A stretch of 64,000 nt of DNA from Acidimicrobiales bacterium. Its GTDB lineage: Bacteria > Actinomycetota > Acidimicrobiia > Acidimicrobiales > Poriferisodalaceae. This document shows, piece by piece, positions 7,499 through 16,880 of the stretch (the stretch's first letter is position 1; each line of letters opens with the position of its first letter). The notes beneath the pieces are model-generated. The model did no database searches, had not been told where the DNA came from, and worked only from the letters and a program-made list of their open reading frames with translations. A program made the translations under genes and the position numbers. The stretch spans positions 992,001 through 1,056,000 of the forward strand of contig JAWKIQ010000002.1 in assembly GCA_041394185.1 (NCBI GenBank), read 5' to 3'.

Positions 7499-9625
7499 AT
7501 GAGGTGCACCGACCGCAGCCCGAGGTCCGCTGGGATTCCATCGGCGATTCTCGCTCTGGCCCTAGCGGTGGTGTTCGTGCTCGGCGGTGCCCGGGCAGCC
7601 GGCATCGCTCCCTCTTCGGACGAGTTTGCCCTAGGCGACGCCACCACGGCGACTGCCCCGAAGACCGCGGTCGATCCGATCACCGGTGACCGTCTTGTCG
7701 TCTGGCTCGACGAGGATGGCACCGTGAGCGGGCGCATCATTCGCGGTTCGGAACTCGCAGAGATTCAGGCAATCTCGACCGGTTCGGCGGTTGGTGGACT
7801 CGATGTGGTTTCGACCCGTGAGGGTTATGTGTTGACATGGTCTGACGGCGAGGTCGTGTGGGCCCGATCCGTCGGTCGTTCGGGTGCGGTGGCCGGTGAT
7901 CCGGTCCAGGTATCGCCCGACTTCCCGGCTTCGGACACGGTTCACTCGGTTGAGGGCGTGCCCTCGATGTCCGTCGACTCGGCAACGGGCACAATCGCAA
8001 TCGTGTGGGTGGCCAACGCTGACCATCCGACCATCGCGGGTTCCGACGCTGAGGTGTTCGCCCGCATCGTCGACTCGGGCCTGGTTGCTCTCGGGCCCGC
8101 ATTCCAGGTGAGCTTCACCGGTCCCGATGGCGAAACCGACCTGGGTTACACCGTTGCTGACCCTGATGTCGCCTTCGATCCGGTGCGAGGCGTCTTCGTG
8201 GTCGTCTGGTCGGCCCAAGACCTGATCGACCAGCCTCCCGAGTTCGACCATCAGGCGTGGGAGCATCAGATCTTCTCGCGCACGTTCGCGACCGACGGAG
8301 TCGGTGATCTGCCATCCATCCGTGTCACCGATGTGCGTCCGACCGGAGATGGCGGGCCCGCGGTCGGGTCCCCGGCTGTCGCCGTGGGTTCCAGCGGATA
8401 CCTGGTGGCCTATTCCGCCTTCGACGACAGCGTTAGCACGACCGGTCCCCAAGACATCTTCGCCCGCGTTTTCGATCGAGATTGGGGGGCGATCGGCGAT
8501 CCGTTTGCCGTCTCGACCGACACGGCAGACAACGGTGACCTCTATGCCGAGGACCCGGTGGCTGCCTGGCTGCCCAACACGGGCAGCTTTGTCATCGCCT
8601 GGTCAGGGTCTCGCAGTTCTGCCTTCGACGACTTGTTCACGTGGGGAACCGAGTGGGAGGTACGGGTCAACACCGTCAGCGACGGTGTCGCTCAGACTCC
8701 TGTCGAGGTGTCGCACCTGGCCAACGACGACGGCTCGGACGCCCGTGCGCCGGCCCTGTCGGCCGGGTCTGGCCCGGATCTGCTTGCGACCTGGTCCACC
8801 GGCTCCGCGCAAACTCCCGCCGCCCTCTGGTTGTCGGTCGATCGTGCGCCCGTCGACGGCTATCTCATGCTCGAATCGAGCGGCGAAACCCATGGCTTTG
8901 GCGACGCGGTCGACCTGTCGCAGGCTGCGACAGGCGCAGAGGTGGTGGACCTTGCCATGACCTCCACGCTGGGTGGCTACTGGACATTGAACTCCGACGG
9001 TTCCATCGGCGAGTTCGGCGACGCTCCCGAGATCGGCGATGTGGCTCTCGAGTCGCTCGCTCCGGGCGAGACGGTCTCTGCGATCAGCGCCACACCGACA
9101 GGCCTGGGCTACTGGGTGTTCACGGACAGGGGCAGAGCGATTGTCTTCGGAGACGCGTTCGATGCCGGCGGTGTCGAGCACCTCGAACTCGATGGTCCGG
9201 TGATCGACTCGACTCCGACACCGAGTGGATATGGGTACTACATGCTCGGTTCCGACGGTGGGGTGTTCTCACTGGGCGATGCCCGCTTCCACGGCTCGGT
9301 CCCGCAGGTGCTGCCCGGAGTGACACTCGATGGTCCTGTCGTCGGTGTCGTGCCCACCCCGACGGGCTCGGGTTATTGGCTCGTGGCATCCGACGGAGGG
9401 GTGTTCGCATTCGGCGACGCCACGTTCAGAGGTTCGATACCGCAGGTGCTGCCCGGAGTCGATCTGAACGAACCCGTCAATGGCATGGTCGCATTCGGTG
9501 ATGGGTATCTGATGGTGGCTTCCGACGGTGGGGTGTTCAACTTCTCGGATCACCCGTTCTTCGGCTCGCTCGGCGATACCGAAACCCAAACCCCGATCGT
9601 CGCGATCGCTGCCGTAGCCGGCTGA
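7499..9625 (+). CDS. Secreted protein with C-terminal GYW/SDGGVF repeats
   Basis: I use ATG at 7499 because GAGGAGG lies just upstream and it places a good signal peptide first (AILALALAVVFVLGGARA). The mature protein, about 680 aa, has a beta-rich N-terminal region with 'IAIVWVAN' and 'FVVVWSAQ' strands, probably propeller-like. From about residue 455 there are six tandem repeats of roughly 40-45 aa, for example 'GYWLVASDGGVFAFGDA' and 'GYYMLGSDGGVFSLGDA'. This repeat is familiar from secreted actinobacterial proteins, including acidimicrobial ones, and is probably a beta-propeller. A strong terminator follows. Confidence 0.85.
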   Translation: MRCTDRSPRSAGIPSAILALALAVVFVLGGARAAGIAPSSDEFALGDATTATAPKTAVDPITGDRLVVWLDEDGTVSGRIIRGSELAEIQAISTGSAVGGLDVVSTREGYVLTWSDGEVVWARSVGRSGAVAGDPVQVSPDFPASDTVHSVEGVPSMSVDSATGTIAIVWVANADHPTIAGSDAEVFARIVDSGLVALGPAFQVSFTGPDGETDLGYTVADPDVAFDPVRGVFVVVWSAQDLIDQPPEFDHQAWEHQIFSRTFATDGVGDLPSIRVTDVRPTGDGGPAVGSPAVAVGSSGYLVAYSAFDDSVSTTGPQDIFARVFDRDWGAIGDPFAVSTDTADNGDLYAEDPVAAWLPNTGSFVIAWSGSRSSAFDDLFTWGTEWEVRVNTVSDGVAQTPVEVSHLANDDGSDARAPALSAGSGPDLLATWSTGSAQTPAALWLSVDRAPVDGYLMLESSGETHGFGDAVDLSQAATGAEVVDLAMTSTLGGYWTLNSDGSIGEFGDAPEIGDVALESLAPGETVSAISATPTGLGYWVFTDRGRAIVFGDAFDAGGVEHLELDGPVIDSTPTPSGYGYYMLGSDGGVFSLGDARFHGSVPQVLPGVTLDGPVVGVVPTPTGSGYWLVASDGGVFAFGDATFRGSIPQVLPGVDLNEPVNGMVAFGDGYLMVASDGGVFNFSDHPFFGSLGDTETQTPIVAIAAVAG

Positions 9626-9642
9626 TCGACCCTGAAAACGGC

Positions 9643-9673
9643 GAAAGCCGCGGGCGCGATGCCCGCGGCTTTC
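9643..9673. terminator. Bidirectional intrinsic terminator
   Basis: A perfect 13-bp inverted repeat (arms 9643-9655 and 9661-9673, starting GAAAGCCGCGGGC) encloses the 5-base loop GCGAT. It lies between the convergent GYW-repeat gene and the acyl-CoA dehydrogenase gene and begins and ends with A/T-rich triplets, so it can serve both strands. Confidence 0.85.
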
Positions 9674-9706
9674 GTGCGGATGAGTCGGCGAGCCGACCAG
9701 GTCGGA

Positions 9707-11014
9707 TCAGGGCCCGCTGAACACCTGGCTGTGCATGATCTCTTCGCCGGGCACCCAGTCCAGCGGCACGTGATTGTTGACCTCGGCGCGGCCGACCACG
9801 AACCAGTGGACCTCGTCTGGGCCGTCGGCCAGGCGCAGCGTGCGCTGGCTCTTGTACATGTCGGCCAGCGGTGTCCACTGGGTGATGCCGGTGGCACCGT
9901 GGATCTGGATCGCCTGGTCGACGATCTGGGCGCAGCGGATGGGCACCATCGCCTTGACGGCGCTGACCCACACCCGAGCTTCCTGGTTGCCCAGGACGTC
10001 CATGGCCTTGGCGGCACGCAGAACCATCAGGCGCATGGCCTCGATGTCGATACGGGCCTTGGCGAACATCTCCATGTTGCCGCCCAGGTAGGCCAGCTTC
10101 TTGCCGAACGCCTCGCGCTTGGTGGCCCGGTCGACCATCAACTCGAGGGCCCGCTCGGCGGCACCGATCGAACGCATGCAATGGTGGATGCGGCCCGGGC
10201 CCAGCCTCAGCTGGCTGATCTCGAAGCCGCGCCCCTCGCCCAGCAGGATGTTCTCCTTGGGAACTCGCACGTCGTGGAACTTGATGTGCATGTGGCCGTG
10301 CGGAGCATCGTCGTCACCGAACACGGTCATGGGCCCGACGATCTCGACACCGGGCGTGTCCTTGGGCACCAGGATCTGCGACTGCTGCAGGTGGGGTGCG
10401 GCGTCTTCGTTGGTGCGCACCATGACGATCATGATCTTGCATCGCGGATCGCCGGCGCCGGACGAGAAATACTTCTGACCACTGATGACCCACTCGTCAC
10501 CGTCGAGAACTGCCTTGCAGCGGATGTTCTTGGCGTCGGAGCTGGCGACGTCGGGCTCGGTCATGACATAGGCGGAACGGATCTCGCCGGCCAACAGCGG
10601 CTTGAGCCACTGCTCCTTTTGCTCTGGGGTGCCTACCCGCTCGAGAACCTCCATGTTGCCCGTGTCGGGGGCTGCACAGTTCATGGTCTGGGATGCCAGC
10701 GGGTTCTTGCCCAACTCGGTTGCGATGTAGGCATAGTCGAGGTTCGACAGGCCTTCGCCGGTGTGGGCGTCAGGCAGGAAGAAGTTCCAAAGGCCGGCGT
10801 CGCGGGCCTTTTGTTTCATGCCTTCGAGCACCGCAAGCTGCTCGTCGGTGTAGCTCCAGCGTTCGGGTCGATTCTCGCCCAGCCTGTGGAATTCCTCGGA
10901 CCCGGGGTCGACCACCTCTTTGATGAACTTCTTCACCGCTTCATAGAGCGGAACGACCTCGTCGGACATGCGGAGATCGAAATCGCCCGGTCCTGCCGTC
11001 TTGAGCCCTGTCAT
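9707..11014 (-). CDS. Acyl-CoA dehydrogenase, ACAD10/11-like
   Basis: The 435-aa FAD flavoprotein has the family signature 'YVMTEPDVASSDAKNI', 'KREAFGKKLAYLGGN' and 'QIHGATGITQWTPLADMYKSQR'. Near the end, the position of the usual catalytic Glu is occupied by the 'LADGPDEVHW' motif typical of ACAD10/11-type enzymes, in which an Asp is thought to act as base. It is longer than the 384-aa enzyme at 2512-3666 and belongs to a different subfamily. It is divergent from the DAO-type oxidoreductase, 66 bp apart. Confidence 0.93.
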   Translation of the reverse strand: MTGLKTAGPGDFDLRMSDEVVPLYEAVKKFIKEVVDPGSEEFHRLGENRPERWSYTDEQLAVLEGMKQKARDAGLWNFFLPDAHTGEGLSNLDYAYIATELGKNPLASQTMNCAAPDTGNMEVLERVGTPEQKEQWLKPLLAGEIRSAYVMTEPDVASSDAKNIRCKAVLDGDEWVISGQKYFSSGAGDPRCKIMIVMVRTNEDAAPHLQQSQILVPKDTPGVEIVGPMTVFGDDDAPHGHMHIKFHDVRVPKENILLGEGRGFEISQLRLGPGRIHHCMRSIGAAERALELMVDRATKREAFGKKLAYLGGNMEMFAKARIDIEAMRLMVLRAAKAMDVLGNQEARVWVSAVKAMVPIRCAQIVDQAIQIHGATGITQWTPLADMYKSQRTLRLADGPDEVHWFVVGRAEVNNHVPLDWVPGEEIMHSQVFSGP

Positions 11015-11080
11015 GGCGCATCCTCATTCTCTGGCGTACGGTTCGCGAAGCTACCCGACCGGCAAGAGGGGCAGAAATCG

Positions 11081-12193
11081 GTGAGTGCAGTCGACGTTGT
11101 GGTCATCGGTGGCGGTATAGCCGGTATCAGCGTCGCGGCGACGCTGCCGCCAGAGTTGAAGGTCGTTGTCATCGAGCGCGAGTCCAGCCTCACGCACCAT
11201 TCGACCGGCCGTTCGGCAGCCGTCCTGCTCGAGGGGCTCGGCGGCTCGGCGTTCTCGGCGCTGACCTCGGTTGGGGTGTCTACGCTTGCCCAGCCCGACC
11301 CTGACTTCTCCGAGGTGCCGTTCATCGAGCCCCGCGGGCTGGTGACGCTGGACGTAGAAGGTCATGAACCCGAGGACGTCAGCGCCGACATCGCCAACTC
11401 GCGCCTCACCCAGGTTCAGGAGCTCGATATCGACGCGATCGTCGAGCTGGTTCCGTGGGTCGATCCCCGCCTCATCATCGCAGGGCGCTACCAGCAAGAG
11501 GTGTTCGATCTCGACGTCGCCGGCCTGCATCAGGCATATGTGCGCCAGGCGCGCCGTAACGGTGTCGAGATCGTGCGCAACTGCGAGGCCCTGACCCTCG
11601 ACACCGTGCGCAAGACATGGACTGTCGACACCCCGCAAAGACGGTTCTCGGCGCCGACGGTCGTGAACGCAGCGGGGGCATGGGGTGATGTCGTCGCCGA
11701 GTTTGCAGGCGTCAGCAAGGTAGGCCTGGTCGCCAAGCGCCGCACCGCCTTCACCGTCGCCGCGCCAGGAGTGCGGGGTGGGCCAATGATCGACACCTCG
11801 GCCGCAGACTTCTATGCCAAGCCAGAGTCGGGCGAGCAGTTGCTGCTGTCGCCGATGGACAAGACACCCGTCGAACCCTGCGATGTCCGCCACGAGGAGA
11901 TCGACGTCGCGCGCACTATCGAAATAGCCCAGCCCTACCTGTTGCCCCAACTGCGCACGGTTCGCACCGCCTGGGCCGGGCTGCGCACCTTCGCCCCCGA
12001 TCAGCACCCGGTCATCGGATGGGGTGACCGCGAAGGATTCTTCTGGATGTGCGGACAGGGAGGCACCGGCATCCAGAGCGCACCCGGAGCCGCCGCCTGT
12101 GCGGTGTCATTGCTGCTGGGGCATGGTGTGCCTCGAGATGCGGTGGAGGCCGGTCTCGACCCGGTCACCATCGATCCACTGCGATTCCTCTGA
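11081..12193 (+). CDS. FAD-dependent amino-acid oxidase/dehydrogenase (DAO family)
   Basis: I choose GTG at 11081 because it is preceded by AAGAGGGGCAG and puts the dinucleotide-binding motif GGGIAGIS at the N-terminus ('VVVIGGGIAGISVAA'). The 370-aa product ends the FAD domain with 'WMCGQGGTGIQSAPG', resembling D-arginine dehydrogenase-type DAO members. It also has 'VNAAGAWGDVVAE' and 'HPVIGWGD'. It should oxidise an amino or imino acid with FAD in the cytoplasm; the substrate is not determinable. It is followed after 40 bp by a second flavoprotein on the same strand. Confidence 0.88.
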   Translation: MSAVDVVVIGGGIAGISVAATLPPELKVVVIERESSLTHHSTGRSAAVLLEGLGGSAFSALTSVGVSTLAQPDPDFSEVPFIEPRGLVTLDVEGHEPEDVSADIANSRLTQVQELDIDAIVELVPWVDPRLIIAGRYQQEVFDLDVAGLHQAYVRQARRNGVEIVRNCEALTLDTVRKTWTVDTPQRRFSAPTVVNAAGAWGDVVAEFAGVSKVGLVAKRRTAFTVAAPGVRGGPMIDTSAADFYAKPESGEQLLLSPMDKTPVEPCDVRHEEIDVARTIEIAQPYLLPQLRTVRTAWAGLRTFAPDQHPVIGWGDREGFFWMCGQGGTGIQSAPGAAACAVSLLLGHGVPRDAVEAGLDPVTIDPLRFL

Positions 12194-12233
12194 GCAGGTT
12201 TCGGATCGGCCCGAACCCGGGCAGGATTTGAGG

Positions 12234-13448
12234 GTGAACAAGGTCGATATCGCCGTCATCGGAGGCGGCCCCGGTGGAGCGGCGACCGCGCTGCGTGCCG
12301 CTCGTGCGGGTCTCAAGGTGGTGGTCTTCGAGAAGGGCCTGCACGGGCGCGACAAGGTCTGCGGCGACGGCCTGACCCCCCGGGCCATCGCGGCCCTCGA
12401 AGAGCTCGACATCTCATACGCCGATGCGCACCACATCGATGGTCTGCGGATGATCGCCGGCAAGGTTCAGCGCGAACTCGACTGGCCCGGCGGCCTGTTT
12501 CCAGACCACGGAGCCGTGTGGCCTCGTCGACGGCTGGATGCGACCCTCATCGAGCACGCGGCCAAGGCCGGTGCCGACATCAGGTACGGCACCGAGGCCC
12601 TGCCACGCTTCGAGGGCGAGCGTGTGGTCGGGGTCAGCTTCGGCGCCGATTCGGTCGACGCCGACATGGTCGTTCTTGCGGCCGGTGCCACCGGAGATGC
12701 CGGCCGCATGCTTGGCGCCGTCCGGGTCCAGGACGAGACCTTCGGGCTGGCCATTCGGACCTATGTCGAGTCGCCGCGCCATACCGATCGCCACATCGAG
12801 GCGTGCCTTACGCTGCGCGACCGGCACGGCGTCGCCGTACCCGGCTATGGCTGGATGTTTCCCGCAGGCGACGGCACCGTCAACCTGGGTGTCGGAGCCT
12901 TGTCGACCATGAAGGGGTTCAAGAAACTCAACCTGAACCACCTCGTCGACTCGTACGCAGACCTGGTCAGAGAGTCATGGCAGATCGGCGAGTTTCTCGA
13001 AAGGCCGCGCGCGTGGCGGCTGCCGATGAGCGTCCAGCGCCGGCACGGACCGGGCTGGGTTGCGGTGGGTGATGCTGCAGGCCTGGTCAACCCCATGAAC
13101 GGCGAGGGCATCGACTACGCCCTCGAATCGGGAATGCTCGCCGCCGACCTGTTCGCACAAGACCCGGTGACCTGCTTCGAACGCTACGACCGGCAGGTGG
13201 GTCAGCGCTTCGACGCCTTCTTGCGAACCGGGCGCCGGTTCTCGCTGCTGATCGGCCATCCGTGGATACTGCGTTCGGGCCTTCGAATGGCCGTCGGCAC
13301 CGACGCCATCGCCAAGGTCACCCTGCAGGTGATGGGCAATCTTGTCGACGGCAACACACCCGGTGCTGCGGGACGGGTCTTCCGCCTTGCCGACCGCTCT
13401 CTCGGCATCGCAGAACCATTGCTGCGCAAGACGCGTGCCAAGCCCTGA
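12234..13448 (+). CDS. Geranylgeranyl-reductase-family FAD oxidoreductase
   Basis: GTG at 12234 is preceded by a purine-rich site (GCAGGATTTGAGG) and starts directly with 'VDIAVIGGGPGGAATALRAA'. The 404-aa protein has the family motif 'KVCGDGLTPRA' and the second FAD motif 'VAVGDAAGLVNPMNGEGI'. Family members reduce isoprenoid chains of quinones, lipids or chlorophyll side chains; in heterotrophic actinobacteria, menaquinone or polyprenyl side-chain reduction (MenJ-like) is a common role. That assignment here is inference. Confidence 0.88.
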   Translation: MNKVDIAVIGGGPGGAATALRAARAGLKVVVFEKGLHGRDKVCGDGLTPRAIAALEELDISYADAHHIDGLRMIAGKVQRELDWPGGLFPDHGAVWPRRRLDATLIEHAAKAGADIRYGTEALPRFEGERVVGVSFGADSVDADMVVLAAGATGDAGRMLGAVRVQDETFGLAIRTYVESPRHTDRHIEACLTLRDRHGVAVPGYGWMFPAGDGTVNLGVGALSTMKGFKKLNLNHLVDSYADLVRESWQIGEFLERPRAWRLPMSVQRRHGPGWVAVGDAAGLVNPMNGEGIDYALESGMLAADLFAQDPVTCFERYDRQVGQRFDAFLRTGRRFSLLIGHPWILRSGLRMAVGTDAIAKVTLQVMGNLVDGNTPGAAGRVFRLADRSLGIAEPLLRKTRAKP

Positions 13449-13522
13449 TCTGCCCGCGTCCTTGATCAATCGTCACCAGATCGTCACGCAACGCACCCGG
13501 CACAGCTGCCGATAGCCACTGC

Positions 13523-14326
13523 GTGTTCGGCTCTGCCATCGACTACACCCCGTTCTCCCAAGCACTTCCCGAGCTGGCATGCGCCTACTGCCGGCGGCCC
13601 CACGCCGTGCCGTGCGCCAATTGCGGCAAGGCGGTGTGCGAGGTCCACCAGGCCGGGTTCCGGCTGGCCGAAGTGGCGGGTTCTGAGGACTCGACCAACC
13701 TGTGCCCGGGCTGCGAGAGGCAGGCACTGGTGGATTTGGGCCTCGAGCGGCGTCGCGAAATGGACGAGTCCAGAAGCCGTGCTGCCGCGATGGAACGTGG
13801 CCGGCGCGGACCGCTGCTGGAGGCGCTGTGGTGGGCCAGCAACGTGTGGGCAGACGTCCGGCGGGTGGGCATGTCCCTGGAGGTCGACCTTCGCGTCATA
13901 GGCCTCGACCTGACCCTGGCCGCCGTACGCGAGCAGGTTGTGCTGAGCCTGTCGCGCGCCGGTCTTGCGGGCGTACCAGATCAGCATCTGGCTCCCGTCC
14001 TGGATGCAGTGCTGCAGGCGGCGGGGATCTGTCCTGTCACCGAGATCGACGCCAGGCGGCGGTTCGGCTTCACCAAGGAGGTGACCGGGCACCAGATAGT
14101 TCCCCTGCCCGGGCGCCACCTCGACTATGCGTGTGTCGCCGGGGCCGTCATAGCTCCCGACAACGTGTGGTGGGGCTCGTTCAAGCTCGAAGACGGCCAC
14201 GACCCCACAGACAGCGAGTCGTACTCGCCCGTGGGCACGTTCGAACGACACGACGAACCCGGTGCTGGAGCCATCGGCGTGCTGTCGGCCGTTGCGCGGC
14301 TGCTGCCCTCGAGCCTGCTCCGTTGA
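13523..14326 (+). CDS. Hypothetical protein with N-terminal zinc-ribbon-like Cys pairs
   Basis: The 267-aa protein starts from GTG. Residues about 20-75 hold Cys pairs 'CAYC', 'CANC', 'CEVH' and 'CPGC', compatible with one or two zinc-binding B-box/ribbon knuckles. The remaining ~190 residues have no recognised domain. No signal peptide or membrane segment is seen. It sits alone between the GGR-type oxidoreductase and the convergent peptidase gene. Function unknown. Confidence 0.7.
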   Translation: MFGSAIDYTPFSQALPELACAYCRRPHAVPCANCGKAVCEVHQAGFRLAEVAGSEDSTNLCPGCERQALVDLGLERRREMDESRSRAAAMERGRRGPLLEALWWASNVWADVRRVGMSLEVDLRVIGLDLTLAAVREQVVLSLSRAGLAGVPDQHLAPVLDAVLQAAGICPVTEIDARRRFGFTKEVTGHQIVPLPGRHLDYACVAGAVIAPDNVWWGSFKLEDGHDPTDSESYSPVGTFERHDEPGAGAIGVLSAVARLLPSSLLR

Positions 14327-14353
14327 CAGGTACGGCGTAGCCGGGACCGGCTG

Positions 14354-15613
14354 CTACTGGCCGTTGACCGACCAGTGCCAGGGCTCTGAAGGCAGGTTGT
14401 AGAACCCATATCTGGCCGCGTTGGCCGCAAGCCACTGGAAGGCCGCTGTGCTGCGGCTGGTGATGGCTCGGCCGTTGGCGGTGAAGTCGACGGCAAGCCC
14501 GCGCTCGTGGTTGGAGAATCCGGGTCGGGCGGTGGGCGGCCGGCACTGGTAAGACGGCATCTGATAGATCGCATAGTCGCTCGAGCCGCAGTGGGCCCGA
14601 CGCAGCGCTATCTGCGATGACGAGGTGCGATAGCCACCGCCGCCCAGCAATATGCCGTCAGCCGCTGCGGCCTGCAGCAGGTTGGCGAGATTCTGGGAGA
14701 TCGACTGGTGGATGCGAATGCCTCCGACGGTGACGATTTCGCCCTCGCCGACGATGTTGGGCACCGCGGCCGCCCGTCGTGCCAACTCTTCGCGCCGACG
14801 CGCTTCCTCTAGCTTGCGGGCGATCTCGATCTCCTCGGCCCGGATCTTGCGGGCCAACTCGGCGTCGAGCGCCTCCAGCGAGGCCGCTTCGGCCAGACGT
14901 TGGTCGAGGCGGGCCTCAACCTCGGCCGCGAACTCTTCGAGCCGGTCGCGAGACGCTTCGACCTCGACCAGCCGCTCCTCCATCACGACCTCACGCTGGG
15001 CCGCCTCCTCGACCGCCCTGGCCCGGTTCTCGACCAGCAGATCGAGATCGTCGGTCAGCTCGCGCATGCGGTCGAACAGGTTGGTCTCTTGGCCGAGCCG
15101 CACGCGGAAGAGAGTTTCTTTCACCGCAGCCTGTGTGGGCGTAGCGGCATCGAGCCCCACATAGGCGCTCTGCTCCTCGGTGTCGCGGCCAGCGACGTAC
15201 CACTGCACCGCCAGCTCCTGGAGCCCGTCCTCGGTCAGCGCCATCTGTTCTTTGACGAAGGCTTCCTGCTGCTCGATCGACTCGAGGGCAAGCTTGCTGT
15301 CATCGAGCGCCTGCTGGGCCGCCGCCAAGCGAGCCTCGGCGTTCTCGACGTTGTTGTTCAGAACGTCGAGGGCTTCGGTGACCTCTTCGAACTCGGCGGC
15401 CGCCGCGTCGACAGACGCGGCCTGCACGGCGCGCTGCTCGGCCAGGGCCTCGCGTTCTTTGCGCAGTTCCTCGAGGTCTTTCTCGTCGGCTCTGGCTGGC
15501 GCGCCGATGACGCCTGCGACGCATGCGACGAGCACTGCAAGTGCGACCACATGACGTAGCAGTCGTAGATATCGGGAGCGACGGACTGTGGTCACGAGCC
15601 TCCAAGGTGTCAC
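14354..15613 (-). CDS. Secreted coiled-coil protein with C-terminal VanY/M15-type carboxypeptidase domain
   Basis: The N-terminal signal segment is 'HVVALAVLVACVAGVIGAPARA'. Residues about 43-275 form long Glu/Ala/Arg-rich coiled coils ('ELRKEREALAEQRAVQ', 'RKIRAEEIEIARKLEEARRR'). The C-terminal ~130 residues are an M15 D-Ala-D-Ala carboxypeptidase with metal ligands in 'SNHERGLAVDF' and 'EPWHW'. It probably trims stem peptides in the wall, the coiled coil acting as partner or autoinhibitory arm as in EnvC/RipC-type regulators (usually fused to M23 or NlpC domains). The start could also be GTG at 15595; the 5' end overlaps the divergent MFS frame. Confidence 0.88.
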   Translation of the reverse strand: MTPWRLVTTVRRSRYLRLLRHVVALAVLVACVAGVIGAPARADEKDLEELRKEREALAEQRAVQAASVDAAAAEFEEVTEALDVLNNNVENAEARLAAAQQALDDSKLALESIEQQEAFVKEQMALTEDGLQELAVQWYVAGRDTEEQSAYVGLDAATPTQAAVKETLFRVRLGQETNLFDRMRELTDDLDLLVENRARAVEEAAQREVVMEERLVEVEASRDRLEEFAAEVEARLDQRLAEAASLEALDAELARKIRAEEIEIARKLEEARRREELARRAAAVPNIVGEGEIVTVGGIRIHQSISQNLANLLQAAAADGILLGGGGYRTSSSQIALRRAHCGSSDYAIYQMPSYQCRPPTARPGFSNHERGLAVDFTANGRAITSRSTAAFQWLAANAARYGFYNLPSEPWHWSVNGQ

Positions 15614-16880
15614 CGGGTGGGGTCGAATTCAAGGCACCCCGGCTGGTGCGCCAGTTACCCTTCGGCTCTTGCGCTCGACCGGTTCAGTACATCAGCGATC
15701 GACCTCTCACGTCATCGCCTATCTGGCGCTCACGGGATCGCTGCTGGCACTCGGCATCGACATCATCATTCCCGCCTTCGACGAGATGCGTCCCGACCTG
15801 GGTTTGGATCCCGCATCCAACGACATCACACTCGTCATCACCGCCTACTTCCTGGGAATGGCAATCGGTCAACCCCTATGGGGCCCAATCGCCGATCGGT
15901 TTGGTCGCGCGCCCGCCATGACAGCCGGGCTGGGTCTCTACTCGTTGGGGGCTTTGGCCAGCGCCATGTCGCCGACCTTGGGCGTGATGCTGGTGGCCCG
16001 ATTCGTCTGGGGACTCGGCGCCGCTGCGCCCGCCCTGTTGCGCTCGGCTATCGCTCGAGATCTCTACACCGGCGATCAGATGGCTCGGGTGATGTCCATC
16101 GTGATGGCCGTGTTCATGGTGGGGCCAGTAGCGGCACCCCTGCTGGGAGCTGCGCTGTTGGCCGTAGCCCCGTGGCCATCAGTGTTCCTCGTCTGCGCCG
16201 TGGCCGCAGTGCTGGTTCTCGGGTGGACCAGGCGCTTCGGTGAGACACTTTCCGAGCAGAACCGCAGGCCCCTCAAGTTCGGTCCCACCATCGCTGCCTT
16301 TCGAACAGTGGTGTCCACCAGGGCCACCGTGGTGCCCGCGCTAGCGCTGGTGTTCAACCAGGCAACCTTCTTCATCTTCCTGGGCAGCGGCCAACCGATC
16401 ATGGACGTCATCTTCGAGCGCGAAGAGTTGTTCGTGTGGGTCTTCTCGGTATCGGGCCTGTTCTTGGCGACCGGGTTCGTGGTGTCCGACCGACTGATGG
16501 CCAGGTTTGGAGCCGCCCGGGTGCTGGAGGCGTCGGCTATGGCGTTCGTGGCTGTGGCCCTGGTCAACCTGATGGTGGTGTTCGCCGCCGACGGGCGCCC
16601 CGATTGGTGGGTGTGGGCCGTCGGGGTCGGGGTGATGAACCTCGTTGCGGTGCCGTTCGGCCCAGCGGTCTTCAGCATCGCTCTCGAGCCCATGGGGGCC
16701 CAGGCGGGCACGGCTTCGGGCGTCATCGGCCTGATGACCATGGCCGGTGGATCGTTGCTGGCCGCGGTGTTCGACGCCCGCATCGTCGACACGGTCTCGC
16801 CCATGGCGGTGGCCTACCTCGGCTATGGGCTGATATCGGCGGCGCTGGTCTGGGTAGGGCGACCAGGCGTCAGGGCCTGA
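15588..16880 (+). CDS. MFS multidrug transporter, Bcr/CflA-like
   Basis: Major facilitator with about 12 hydrophobic helices. It has the MFS motif A 'GPIADRFGRAPAM' after TM2 and 'FVWGLGAAAPALLRSAIARDL' around TM4-5, resembling the Bcr/CflA drug-resistance group. It should export a small molecule by H+ antiport. The GTG at 15588 gives 430 aa but a 40-residue hydrophilic leader that overlaps the divergent peptidase gene. A TTG near 15673 would place the first helix close to the N-terminus and is perhaps the true start. Confidence 0.85.
   Translation: MVTSLQGVTGWGRIQGTPAGAPVTLRLLRSTGSVHQRSTSHVIAYLALTGSLLALGIDIIIPAFDEMRPDLGLDPASNDITLVITAYFLGMAIGQPLWGPIADRFGRAPAMTAGLGLYSLGALASAMSPTLGVMLVARFVWGLGAAAPALLRSAIARDLYTGDQMARVMSIVMAVFMVGPVAAPLLGAALLAVAPWPSVFLVCAVAAVLVLGWTRRFGETLSEQNRRPLKFGPTIAAFRTVVSTRATVVPALALVFNQATFFIFLGSGQPIMDVIFEREELFVWVFSVSGLFLATGFVVSDRLMARFGAARVLEASAMAFVAVALVNLMVVFAADGRPDWWVWAVGVGVMNLVAVPFGPAVFSIALEPMGAQAGTASGVIGLMTMAGGSLLAAVFDARIVDTVSPMAVAYLGYGLISAALVWVGRPGVRA

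Noticed and set aside
9659..11080. Possible 474-residue N-terminal extension of the DAO-type oxidoreductase
   Set aside because: It lies opposite the acyl-CoA dehydrogenase gene; the GTG at 11081 with a good ribosome site starts exactly at the FAD motif.
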